Shown: piece after piece, positions 27,813 through 35,129 of the stretch
How the letters are laid out: every line of letters starts with the position of its first letter
Position numbering within the stretch: the first letter of the stretch is position 1
From: an uncultured Pelagibacteraceae bacterium
GTDB lineage: Bacteria > Pseudomonadota > Alphaproteobacteria > Pelagibacterales > Pelagibacteraceae
Length of the DNA: 57,051 nucleotides
Assembly (NCBI GenBank): GCA_902619675.1
Contig: CACNFA010000006.1
Location: forward strand, 1 to 57,051
Direction of reading: 5' to 3'
Notes under the pieces: model-generated
What the model was told of the DNA's origin: nothing
Seen by the model: only the letters and a program-made list of their open reading frames with translations
The model's database searches: none
Position numbers and translations under genes: made by a program

Positions 27813-28754
27813 TTACTTGATCCAACTATCAAATGTACTTTGATTAGCTTTTATCCATTCAGCTGCGTGTTTCTTAATAGCCTTTTCACTTTTCTCACCC
27901 TTGTTCATTTTCAAGTTCTGAGCTGCAATATCTCCGAGAGGTATAGAAGCTTTTTTAAGCATCTTCTCTACTTTTGGATTTGCTTTAAGAAAATCTACAT
28001 TTGCTGCCGGTCTAATATCATCAGCGCCAAAACCTAAATTTACTTTAGACTTTGTAGCATTAGCTATCTTAGTTGGTTTTGTTTTACTGTATGGAACTTC
28101 AATCCAAACTACATCTTTACCAAGTTTTAAAGCGCCAACTGTCCAGTTAGGTGTCCATGTATAAAATAGAATTGATTTTCCATTTTTGTATTTAGACACT
28201 GCGTCTGCCATCGAAGCAGAGTAGTCTGCTTTTACTGGATTGATAAATTCACCTAATCCTAGTTCATCAAAGTGTTTAGTGATTTGTTTTTCACAACCCC
28301 AACCTGGAGGGCAAGCAACCATGTCTGCTTTTCCATCTCCATTTGAGTCGAACTCTTTTGCATGTTTTTTGATATCCATTACGCTTTTGATACCAAATTT
28401 ATCTGCTGATTTTTTATCAATTAAGTAACCTTGGGCTCCTCCACCCTTCATTACATAACCAACTGGTTTAACTTTTCCTTTAGACTCAGATATGTAACCA
28501 TCATGAGTGCCGAACCAACCGTTCACCCATAAATCAACATCCCCTGATGTTGCAGCTACATAAAACACTTGAGGTTTCATTACAGTTGGGCCTGAAACTT
28601 TGTAACCCATTTTCTCAAGAGCCGCCTTATAGATCTCAGCCTGAAAATAACCCGTATCCCAGTCTGCCTTACCCATTTTGATCTCGTTGGCAAATACAGC
28701 ACTACTAATAGTAAGAGCTGCAATTATTGATACTAAATGTTTTAAATATCTCAT
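27813..28754 (-). CDS. ProX/OpuAC-type betaine binding protein, copy 1
   Basis: The 313-residue periplasmic protein starts with a signal peptide (cleavage likely after SSAVFA, residue 22). It has a type II periplasmic binding fold with several Trp residues (DLWVNGWFG, FYTWTPNWTVG), typical of quaternary-amine binding. A calcium-loop-like stretch DSNGDGKAD at 136-144 is followed by a Cys pair (Cys148, Cys154) that could form a disulfide. The start is supported by a strong Shine-Dalgarno, GGAGGG four bases upstream of the ATG, unusual among neighbours. The paralogue lies 128 bp upstream. Confidence 0.9.
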   Translation of the reverse strand: MRYLKHLVSIIAALTISSAVFANEIKMGKADWDTGYFQAEIYKAALEKMGYKVSGPTVMKPQVFYVAATSGDVDLWVNGWFGTHDGYISESKGKVKPVGYVMKGGGAQGYLIDKKSADKFGIKSVMDIKKHAKEFDSNGDGKADMVACPPGWGCEKQITKHFDELGLGEFINPVKADYSASMADAVSKYKNGKSILFYTWTPNWTVGALKLGKDVVWIEVPYSKTKPTKIANATKSKVNLGFGADDIRPAANVDFLKANPKVEKMLKKASIPLGDIAAQNLKMNKGEKSEKAIKKHAAEWIKANQSTFDSWIK

Positions 28755-28836
28755 TTTCCCTCCTAAATTTAAAAAATTTTAACATGTATGACTTTTTAAT
28801 GTAACCGTAATACAACTAAAAAGTGAGATATGTCTT

Positions 28837-28860
28837 ATATGCGCACGAGAGTGCGCATAT
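28837..28860. repeat. GC-rich 10-bp perfect hairpin between the two binding-protein genes
   Basis: ATATGCGCAC (28837-28846) and its exact complement (28851-28860) enclose the loop GAGA. It stands out in an AT-rich background. In the minus-strand transcript it lies just after the upstream binding-protein gene and before its paralogue. No U-run follows in that direction, so mRNA stabilisation or partial termination between the genes fits better than a full terminator. Confidence 0.6.
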
Positions 28861-28882
28861 TTTCTTATTTGCTAAATTATTC

Positions 28883-29824
28883 TTAATTTATCCAATTATT
28901 AAAAGTTTTTTGATTTGCTTTAATCCACTCTTCAGCATGTTTCTTTATTGCTTTTTCACTTTTCTCACCCTTATTCATTTTTAAGTTCTGAGCAGCAATA
29001 TCAGCTAAAGGTATAGATGCTTTTTTTAAAAACTTTTCTACTTTTGGATTAGCTTTTAAAAAATCGACATTTGCAGCTGGTCTAATGTCGTTTACACCAA
29101 ATCCCATATTAAGTTTTGACTTTGTTGCATTTGGTACGCTAACCACTTTTGTTTCACTAAAAGGAGCTTCGATCCAAACTACATCTTCACCTAATTTTAA
29201 AGTACCAACTGTCCAGTTCGGAGTCCAAGTATAAAATAAAACAGATTTACCGTTTTTATATCTTGAAATTATATCTGCCATAGCAGCTGAGTAATCTGCT
29301 TTTATTGGATTAATAAATTCACCCAGACCAAGCTCTTCAAAATGTCTTGATATAATTTTTTCACAACCCCATCCAGGATGACAAGCAACCATATCTGCTT
29401 TACCATCGCCATTTGAGTCAAACTCTTTAACGTGATTTTTTATATCCATTACAGATTTTATATTAAATTTGTCTGCTGTTTTTTTGTCAATTAGGTAACC
29501 TTGTAAGCCACCACTTTTTGCAACATAGCCTACAGGTTTAACTTTACCCATAGCCTCTTTTACATAAGAGTCGTGGTTTCCAAACCATCCATTCACCCAA
29601 AGATCCATATCTCCTGCTGCTGCCGCAACATAGAACACCTGAGGCTTCATAACAGTTGGGCCAGTAACTTTATAACCCATTTTTTCTAGTGCTTTTTTAT
29701 AAACTTCTGCTTGGAAATAACCGGTATCCCAATCAGCTTTACCCATTTTTATTTCTTTTGCGTTTGTTGATAAACTTAATGCTGAAACAAAAACTATAGT
29801 TAATAATGTTTTAAATAATTTCAT
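28883..29824 (-). CDS. ProX/OpuAC-type betaine binding protein, copy 2
   Basis: This 313-residue protein is a close paralogue of the 27813-28754 product, identical at about four positions in five by eye, including the DSNGDGKAD loop, the DLWVNGWFG and FYTWTPNWTVG blocks and the Cys pair. It has its own signal peptide (MKLFKTLLTIVFVSALSLST, cleavage probably near TNA). Differences cluster in the signal peptide and in a few loop residues, so ligand range may differ slightly. As the promoter-proximal gene of the operon it is probably the more highly expressed copy. Confidence 0.9.
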   Translation of the reverse strand: MKLFKTLLTIVFVSALSLSTNAKEIKMGKADWDTGYFQAEVYKKALEKMGYKVTGPTVMKPQVFYVAAAAGDMDLWVNGWFGNHDSYVKEAMGKVKPVGYVAKSGGLQGYLIDKKTADKFNIKSVMDIKNHVKEFDSNGDGKADMVACHPGWGCEKIISRHFEELGLGEFINPIKADYSAAMADIISRYKNGKSVLFYTWTPNWTVGTLKLGEDVVWIEAPFSETKVVSVPNATKSKLNMGFGVNDIRPAANVDFLKANPKVEKFLKKASIPLADIAAQNLKMNKGEKSEKAIKKHAEEWIKANQKTFNNWIN

Positions 29825-29911
29825 AATTATCCCTTTGTTATTAATATATTAAATTATAAAAATTTTAATGAAAAGAGAGTATTGTCGCAGAAGTATTTTT
29901 TATGATGTAAT

Positions 29912-30310
29912 CTAATCTTTTTTACACTTTTTACAAATACCAAAAAATTCTAGATTAAATCTTTTAAATTTCATTCCTTTTTTATGATTAAAACCTGATA
30001 AATATTTTGAGAGCTTGGTATCACTGATTTCATCAACCATTTCACAACTTTCACAGATAGAAAATGCAGTTGCTTTCGAAATTTCACAATCTGAGCTTCT
30101 ACATGCAACAAAAGCATTTTTACTTTCTATTTTATGAATTTTACCCATTTCAATCAACTTATCTAGAGCTCTATAAATTTGCTGAGGTGCGTTAATTCCT
30201 TTTTTTTGTACATTAAATAATATGGAATAAGCTTTTAAAGGACCTTTTGCCTTTTCAATAATATCTAAAACTATTTGTTGGTTTCTAGAAAGTGTTTGTA
30301 CTCGTGCCAT
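29912..30310 (-). CDS. zur: Fur-family zinc uptake regulator
   Basis: The 132-residue regulator has an N-terminal winged helix (RNQQIVLDIIEKAKGPLKAY, then APQQIYRALDKL) and a metal-binding C-terminal half with CESC and CKKC pairs for the structural zinc. Co-location with znuB, znuC and znuA identifies it as Zur rather than Fur. It would repress zinc uptake when zinc is bound, acting at the palindromes at 31911-31940. It is separated from znuB by 23 bp on the same strand, so it may be translated from the znuCB message. Confidence 0.88.
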   Translation of the reverse strand: MARVQTLSRNQQIVLDIIEKAKGPLKAYSILFNVQKKGINAPQQIYRALDKLIEMGKIHKIESKNAFVACRSSDCEISKATAFSICESCEMVDEISDTKLSKYLSGFNHKKGMKFKRFNLEFFGICKKCKKD

Positions 30311-30333
30311 AAATATAATTTACTAATTAATTA

Positions 30334-31137
30334 TCATTTTTTCAATTCGGAATATTTTTTAAACTTAATAAGTGAAAAACAAAAAAGTATTAAAGCTGCG
30401 GTTATTATTGATGGACCTGATGCGGTATTAAATTCTAAAGAAGAAAATAATCCTATTAAAATAGATAATAGTCCACCAATTGTCGATAAAATAACCATCT
30501 GTAATGGATTGTTAGATATATTTCTTGAAAGAGCTGCGGGAATTATTAGCATTCCAGTTATTAAAAGAAGTCCGACTATTTTAATTGAAATAGCAATTAT
30601 TGCTGCCATCAAAATTGTGAATATTGCATTATACCTATCAGGGTTCATTCCTTCTGCTTTAGCTAAATCATAATTAATTGTGGAAGCAAACAAAGGTTTC
30701 CAAATAATCTTTAAAATTATTAAAATAAATACGCCGCCACCCCAGATTAATAACAAATCACTTTGACTTACAGCTAATATATCGCCAAATAACAATCCCA
30801 TAACATCAAATCTAATAGTTGTTAAAAATCCAATGATTACAAGTCCTATTGCTAGCGATGAATGGGCTAATAAACCTAACAAAGCATCATTAGGAAGATT
30901 TGTTTTAGTTTGTAATTGAAGGAGAAAAATTGCTAAAACTGCTGATATTAAAAAAACTGAAAAAGCAATATTAAGTTCAAATACCAAAGCCATAGTTACA
31001 CCTAATAAAGCTGAATGTGCAAGTGTACCTGCAAAAAAAGACAATCTTCTCCAAATTACAAAGCATCCTATTGGACCTGTTATTAAAGCTATTCCAATTC
31101 CTGCAAGTAAAGCTCTTATAAAAAAATCATCAAGCAT
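30334..31137 (-). CDS. znuB: Zinc ABC transporter permease
   Basis: The 267-residue inner-membrane protein of the ABC-3 family has about seven to eight hydrophobic segments, beginning FFIRALLAGIGIALITGPIG and including FAGTLAHSALLGV and AEGMNPDRYNAIF, the usual ZnuB blocks. It ends two bases from znuC on the same strand and would pair with ZnuC and ZnuA to import zinc. Confidence 0.92.
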   Translation of the reverse strand: MLDDFFIRALLAGIGIALITGPIGCFVIWRRLSFFAGTLAHSALLGVTMALVFELNIAFSVFLISAVLAIFLLQLQTKTNLPNDALLGLLAHSSLAIGLVIIGFLTTIRFDVMGLLFGDILAVSQSDLLLIWGGGVFILIILKIIWKPLFASTINYDLAKAEGMNPDRYNAIFTILMAAIIAISIKIVGLLLITGMLIIPAALSRNISNNPLQMVILSTIGGLLSILIGLFSSLEFNTASGPSIITAALILFCFSLIKFKKYSELKK

Positions 31138-31138
31138 A

Positions 31139-31885
31139 TTATTTTTGATCTATCGTTCCATCTTGAGAGTGAGTATGATCATGTTTATGCTCATATAAAG
31201 ATAAGATATTGGAAGCTCTATCTCCGAACAATTCCTTATATTTACTATCTTTAACGACTTTATGAGGTGCTCCTGAACAACATACATGTCCATTTAAACA
31301 TAATACAAAATCAGTTGCAGACATTACTACATGTAGATCATGTGAAATTAAAAGAATTCCACATTTCATTTTTTCTGAAATTTGTTTGATTAATTCATAT
31401 AAAGCAATTTCACCTTTAAAATCAACGCCTTGTACTGGCTCATCAAGAACTAATAATTCTGGTTTTTTAGAAATAGCTCTTGCTATCAAAACTCTTTGGA
31501 ACTCTCCTCCAGATAAATTACTTAAACTTTTATCTTTTAGGTGTTCAACGCCAGTTAAATTTAAAGCAATATTAATTTGATCTTGAGTTAATTCTTCTGT
31601 CAAAGTCATAAAATCCAATACTCTTATTGGCAAGGTCCAATCTATTGAAATTTTTTGAGGCACGTATCCAATTTTGTCAGTATATTTTTTAACTTTGCCA
31701 TCTATCTTTTTATAAATCCCTAAAGCAATTTTTGCTGTTGTTGATTTCCCAGAGCCATTTGGACCTATCAAAGTGACTATCTCGCCTTGTTTAATCTCAA
31801 ATGAAACTCCTTTAACTAAAGATTTGTCATTTATAGAAACGCCAGCATTTTCAACCTTTAGTAGAACTTTATTTTTATTTTCCAT
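31139..31885 (-). CDS. znuC: Zinc ABC transporter ATPase
   Basis: The ATPase shows Walker A IGPNGSGKSTTAK, signature LSGGEFQRVLIA, Walker B LLVLDEPVQGVD and the switch His in LISHDLH. The His-rich C-terminus (EHKHDHTHSQDG) is a common ZnuC feature. The frame extends to a TTG at 31906, but ATG at 31885 gives the expected N-terminus MENKNKVLLKVENAGV, so 31885 is chosen (248 residues). It reads divergently from znuA across the palindromic operator. Confidence 0.93.
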   Translation of the reverse strand: MENKNKVLLKVENAGVSINDKSLVKGVSFEIKQGEIVTLIGPNGSGKSTTAKIALGIYKKIDGKVKKYTDKIGYVPQKISIDWTLPIRVLDFMTLTEELTQDQINIALNLTGVEHLKDKSLSNLSGGEFQRVLIARAISKKPELLVLDEPVQGVDFKGEIALYELIKQISEKMKCGILLISHDLHVVMSATDFVLCLNGHVCCSGAPHKVVKDSKYKELFGDRASNILSLYEHKHDHTHSQDGTIDQK

Positions 31886-31896
31886 AATAAAAAACC

Positions 31897-31940
31897 TTGA
31901 CCTCAAATATGTTATATTATAACAAACGTTATATTATAAC
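31897..31940. promoter_or_regulatory. znuCB/znuA divergent control region with two Zur-box-like palindromes
   Basis: The 13-bp palindrome GTTATATTATAAC occurs twice, at 31911-31923 and 31928-31940, 17 bp apart start to start. The sequence resembles alphaproteobacterial Zur operators (AT-rich with GTTATA/TATAAC arms). A TTGACC at 31897-31902 and TATAAC at 31918-31923 could form a weak znuA promoter with a 15-bp spacer. The second palindrome ends three bases before the znuA ATG, so no Shine-Dalgarno fits. Confidence 0.7.
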
Positions 31941-31943
31941 ACC

Positions 31944-32978
31944 ATGATAAACAAATTTATTAAGCTTACAATTGCTTTATTTTTTACATTAACTCTTAGT
32001 TTTTCTGCTAATGCAGATATTAAAGTTGTGGCTTCTATTAAACCAATACATTCACTAGCTAGTTATTTGATGGATGGAGTGGGTAAACCAGATTTAATTG
32101 TTGATGGATATAATTCTCCACATGGATTTGCATTAAAACCATCACACGCTAAAATGTTGCAAAATGCTGACTTAATATTTTGGGTTGGCGAAGACTTAGA
32201 AACTTTTTTAGAAAAACCATTAAAATCAATAGCAAAAAAAGCTGAAAAAATAGAATTAATGGAAATCAAGAGTTTAAAAAAATTAGAATTCAGAGAAAGA
32301 AACATATTCGAAGGGCATGATGATCACGGACACGATGATCATAAAGAACATGGTCATAAAGAGGATAAACATGATGATCATAAAGAACATGGTCATAAAG
32401 AGGATAAACATGATGATCATAAAAAACATGGTCATAAAGAGGATAAACATGATGATCATCACGAGCATGCTCACGGTGAACACGATCCGCACATTTGGCT
32501 TGATCCAATAAACGCAAAAGCAATCTTAAGTGAGATGGCAGAGCATTTAATTGAAAAAGATCCAAACAACGCACCTGTTTATAAAGCTAATTTAAAGAAG
32601 GCTCATAAAGCTTTAGACAATCTTACAAAAAAAGTTAAATCTGAATTAAAAGGAGATTTTAAATCTATTGTCTTCCATGATGCCTATCAGTACTTTGAAA
32701 AAAGATTTGATGTGAATGTTTTAGGAGCTTTTACAGTTAATACAGATGTATTACCAGGAGCTGAACAATTGTCTGAAATCAGAGAGATAATTGAACATGA
32801 AAAAGTAACTTGTGTATTTTCAGAACCTCAATTTAATCCAGATATTATAAAAGCAGTTGCAAAAGATACCAATATAAAGACCGGAGTTATAGATCCATTA
32901 GGAGCGACTCTTGATCCAGGAAAAGATTTATACTTTGATTTAATTAGAAATATGTATGCTTCTTTTAAGAGTTGTTAA
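31944..32978 (+). CDS. znuA: Zinc ABC transporter substrate-binding protein
   Basis: The 344-residue periplasmic protein starts with a signal peptide (to about SANA, residue 24). Zinc ligands of the ZnuA fold are visible: a His in KPIHSLASYL, another in HIWLDPINA, a third in VFHDAYQYF and an Asp in TGVIDPLG. A His/Asp-rich loop of about 60 residues contains three 13-residue repeats (DDHKEHGHKEDKH and variants) that may gather zinc ions. Length is usual for ZnuA with this loop. Expression is probably repressed by Zur with zinc. Confidence 0.95.
   Translation: MINKFIKLTIALFFTLTLSFSANADIKVVASIKPIHSLASYLMDGVGKPDLIVDGYNSPHGFALKPSHAKMLQNADLIFWVGEDLETFLEKPLKSIAKKAEKIELMEIKSLKKLEFRERNIFEGHDDHGHDDHKEHGHKEDKHDDHKEHGHKEDKHDDHKKHGHKEDKHDDHHEHAHGEHDPHIWLDPINAKAILSEMAEHLIEKDPNNAPVYKANLKKAHKALDNLTKKVKSELKGDFKSIVFHDAYQYFEKRFDVNVLGAFTVNTDVLPGAEQLSEIREIIEHEKVTCVFSEPQFNPDIIKAVAKDTNIKTGVIDPLGATLDPGKDLYFDLIRNMYASFKSC
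32334..32450 (+). repeat. Three 39-bp tandem repeats coding the ZnuA His-rich loop
   Basis: Units at 32334-32372, 32373-32411 and 32412-32450 are almost identical at DNA level (the third has one visible change, GAA to AAA), each coding 13 residues. A partial fourth unit follows. The in-frame length means copy number can change without a frameshift. Confidence 0.9.
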
Positions 32979-33023
32979 GAATATTTAAAATAAAAACTTA
33001 AGTTTGAAATCGTATTATTTGAA

Positions 33024-33042
33024 AAGACTCAATTTGGGTTTT
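33024..33042. terminator. Candidate bidirectional terminator between znuA and the GT81-like gene
   Basis: An imperfect 8-bp stem with one or two G-U pairs (AAGACTCA with TGGGTTTT around a 3-base loop) lies in the 83-bp gap between two convergent genes. T-rich sequence follows on the plus strand and CTTTTC on the minus strand. The stem is weak, so support is moderate. Confidence 0.4.
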
Positions 33043-33061
33043 ACTAATATTAATAATAAAA

Positions 33062-34282
33062 TTATTTAAAATTTTTATTATCTTCATTAATTGCATCTTT
33101 AAGTCTTTTTAAATAATCAGGGATAGCGCTTTTAACTCTGCTCCAGGTGGGTATGAATGGGGTATCCATAGGACTTTTTAAGAAAGAGTCGCCGGCCTTT
33201 ATTATATTTAAAGCAAATAACTCAACTGTTTTTTCCTCAGTATGAGAGTCAAATTTAAAACCATTCATTTCAGCATCACTTCTATAAATATCGATTAAAT
33301 CTAATGCATATCGATAATACGTAGCTTTTAATGATCTAAAATATTCAGGGCTAAATGTATTTCCTTGTGTTGCTAGTTTTCTTATTAATGTTTTGATTAT
33401 ATCTAAAGACATCCTTGATAATCCTTTGTTTTCATTATTTGCTGATAAGTCCTGATGTTTGTGATCATACCTGTCTGCTAAATCAACCTGACAAATGTTT
33501 TGAGGAGAAAAATTTCTTTGCATTTCTGATAGAATACCTACTTCAATACCCCAGTCAGATGATATTCTTAGCTCTGGTAAAACGTTTCTTCTAAAGGAGA
33601 ACTCTCCCGCAAGGGGATATTTAAATGATTTCATAAAATCTAAATAATCACTTCTTCCAATAGTTTTTTCTAAAGCATTCAATAAAGGAGATACTAGTAA
33701 TCTTGCAACTCTACCATTCATTTTTCCGTTAGATATTCTTGGATAATATCCCTTACAAAACTCAAAATTAAAAAAAGGATTTACAACAGGATAGAATAAC
33801 TTTCCTAACATTCTTCTGTCATAAGTTTTGATATCACAATCGTGAAGGGCAACAGATCTAGCTTCATCTCGTGCTATACACATGCCAAGACAATACCAAA
33901 CATTTCTTCCCTTTCCCATCTCTCCCGGTGCTAAATCTTTTTCTTTAAGTTCTTCATGTAATTTTTTTAATCTAGGTCCATCATTCCATAAAATTGTAAA
34001 AGGTGTATTTAATTTTTTAAAAAATTTCCAAGCTTGAATAGCCTCAGCTTTTGAAGCCCTGTCTAAACCAATAATAATATGATTTAGATATTTTGTTTCA
34101 CTAACCTGTTTTACAATATTAGGTAAGGCATCTCCTTTTAACTCTGAATATAAACTTGGTAAAATTAATTCCATTTTTCTTTCTTTAGAAAATTTTTCTA
34201 ATTCTTTTTCTATATCAGCTGTAGTTTTAGTTCCAAAATCGTGAAGATTTGAAATTATTCCATTTTGAGAAAAATCACCCAT
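33062..34282 (-). CDS. Glucosyl-3-phosphoglycerate synthase-like glycosyltransferase (GT81 type)
   Basis: The 406-residue GT-A enzyme resembles GpgS/MpgS-type retaining transferases that join an NDP-sugar to 3-phosphoglycerate. ILPSLYSE near residues 40-47 starts the nucleotide fold, GEMGKGRNVWY lies at 120-130, the acidic metal motif HDCD at 147-150, a PRISNGKMNGRVARLL block at 181-196, then LAGEFSFRR at 224-232 and SDWGIEVG at 242-249; these match the GpgS acceptor-binding order. The next gene upstream encodes the matching phosphatase, which supports a two-step glucosylglycerate (or mannosylglycerate) osmolyte pathway. Sugar identity is not proven by the sequence. Confidence 0.8.
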   Translation of the reverse strand: MGDFSQNGIISNLHDFGTKTTADIEKELEKFSKERKMELILPSLYSELKGDALPNIVKQVSETKYLNHIIIGLDRASKAEAIQAWKFFKKLNTPFTILWNDGPRLKKLHEELKEKDLAPGEMGKGRNVWYCLGMCIARDEARSVALHDCDIKTYDRRMLGKLFYPVVNPFFNFEFCKGYYPRISNGKMNGRVARLLVSPLLNALEKTIGRSDYLDFMKSFKYPLAGEFSFRRNVLPELRISSDWGIEVGILSEMQRNFSPQNICQVDLADRYDHKHQDLSANNENKGLSRMSLDIIKTLIRKLATQGNTFSPEYFRSLKATYYRYALDLIDIYRSDAEMNGFKFDSHTEEKTVELFALNIIKAGDSFLKSPMDTPFIPTWSRVKSAIPDYLKRLKDAINEDNKNFK

Positions 34283-34299
34283 AACAAAATTTATTCCTT

Positions 34300-35100
34300 T
34301 TATTTAATTTTTTCTAGTGCCAATTTGACTATCTCTACCCAACCTTCTGGTGCTGCTTGTTTTGATACTATCAAATTTTTAATTTGTAAGTTTTTTTTTA
34401 AAAACTTATCATTTTTTACTAAACAAGGAATATCTGAATTTTGAAGCATCTCTAAATCATTATGATTGTCACCCACTGCTATAGTTTTTGGCTTACATTT
34501 AAATTTAGTTTCAAGCATTTGAATTATTTTTTTCATGGCGTCCGCTTTGTTTACTCTATCACCTAAATTTAAAACTCTACCACCTTCCATATAATCTAAA
34601 CCAATTTTTAATAATAGATTTTTTAAACTTAATTTTTCTTCATTATTTCCCTCAAATATTATGGGTATTGTACATGATCTCTTAAAAACTTTTTTAAGTT
34701 TATTTTCAGGTAAACCAAAAATTTGAGTTTGTTCGGAAATTGTAAGGTTAGAAATAACTTTACATTTTGATTTTAAATCTTGACTTATATTTTTATCAAA
34801 AATTTTTTGAATTTCATGAATATTTTTAGCTAGCATAATTTTATCAGGGAATTCGTGGTTTAAAAAATTAAGGTTATGAATAATTGACCCATTTTCACTG
34901 ATAAATGGAAATTGAAAATTAGCTTCATTATTAAACTCAATTATTTCGTCTTCAGTTTTACTTGAATTAGGTATAATTATAATATCTTTATTTATAAGCT
35001 CTTTAAGAAAAGGTTTGATGCTGTCAAACTCAAAAGTATCTCTATTTAAAAGTGTTCCATCAAGATCAGTAAATATTAAAATGGACGAATTTGAGAACAT
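34300..35100 (-). CDS. Mannosyl/glucosyl-3-phosphoglycerate phosphatase-like HAD hydrolase
   Basis: The 266-residue HAD-IIB protein has the nucleophile motif FTDLDGTLLN (Asp12, Asp14), the family block PNSSKTEDE near residues 44-52, FISENGSIIH near 67-76 and the Mg motif VGDNHNDLEML near the C-terminus. The SSKT and ENG blocks are typical of MpgP. It should remove phosphate from the product of the GT81-like enzyme 17 bp downstream. It lies between that gene and the ATP-grasp gene on the same strand. Confidence 0.82.
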   Translation of the reverse strand: MFSNSSILIFTDLDGTLLNRDTFEFDSIKPFLKELINKDIIIIPNSSKTEDEIIEFNNEANFQFPFISENGSIIHNLNFLNHEFPDKIMLAKNIHEIQKIFDKNISQDLKSKCKVISNLTISEQTQIFGLPENKLKKVFKRSCTIPIIFEGNNEEKLSLKNLLLKIGLDYMEGGRVLNLGDRVNKADAMKKIIQMLETKFKCKPKTIAVGDNHNDLEMLQNSDIPCLVKNDKFLKKNLQIKNLIVSKQAAPEGWVEIVKLALEKIK

Positions 35101-35129
35101 TTTAACATTTTAGCACAAAAATTTTAAGA

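Noticed and set aside
31886-31906. Upstream TTG start for znuC
   Set aside because: The added seven residues do not fit the family N-terminus and would lie inside the divergent promoter; ATG 31885 is better.
32334-32450. Regular direct repeats that could look like a CRISPR array
   Set aside because: The units are contiguous with no spacers, are in frame within znuA and code for a His-rich loop; no cas genes are nearby.
32283-32574. Antisense open frames over the znuA repeat region
   Set aside because: They arise because the repeat has no stop codons on the other strand; composition is artificial and no start signal or homology is visible.
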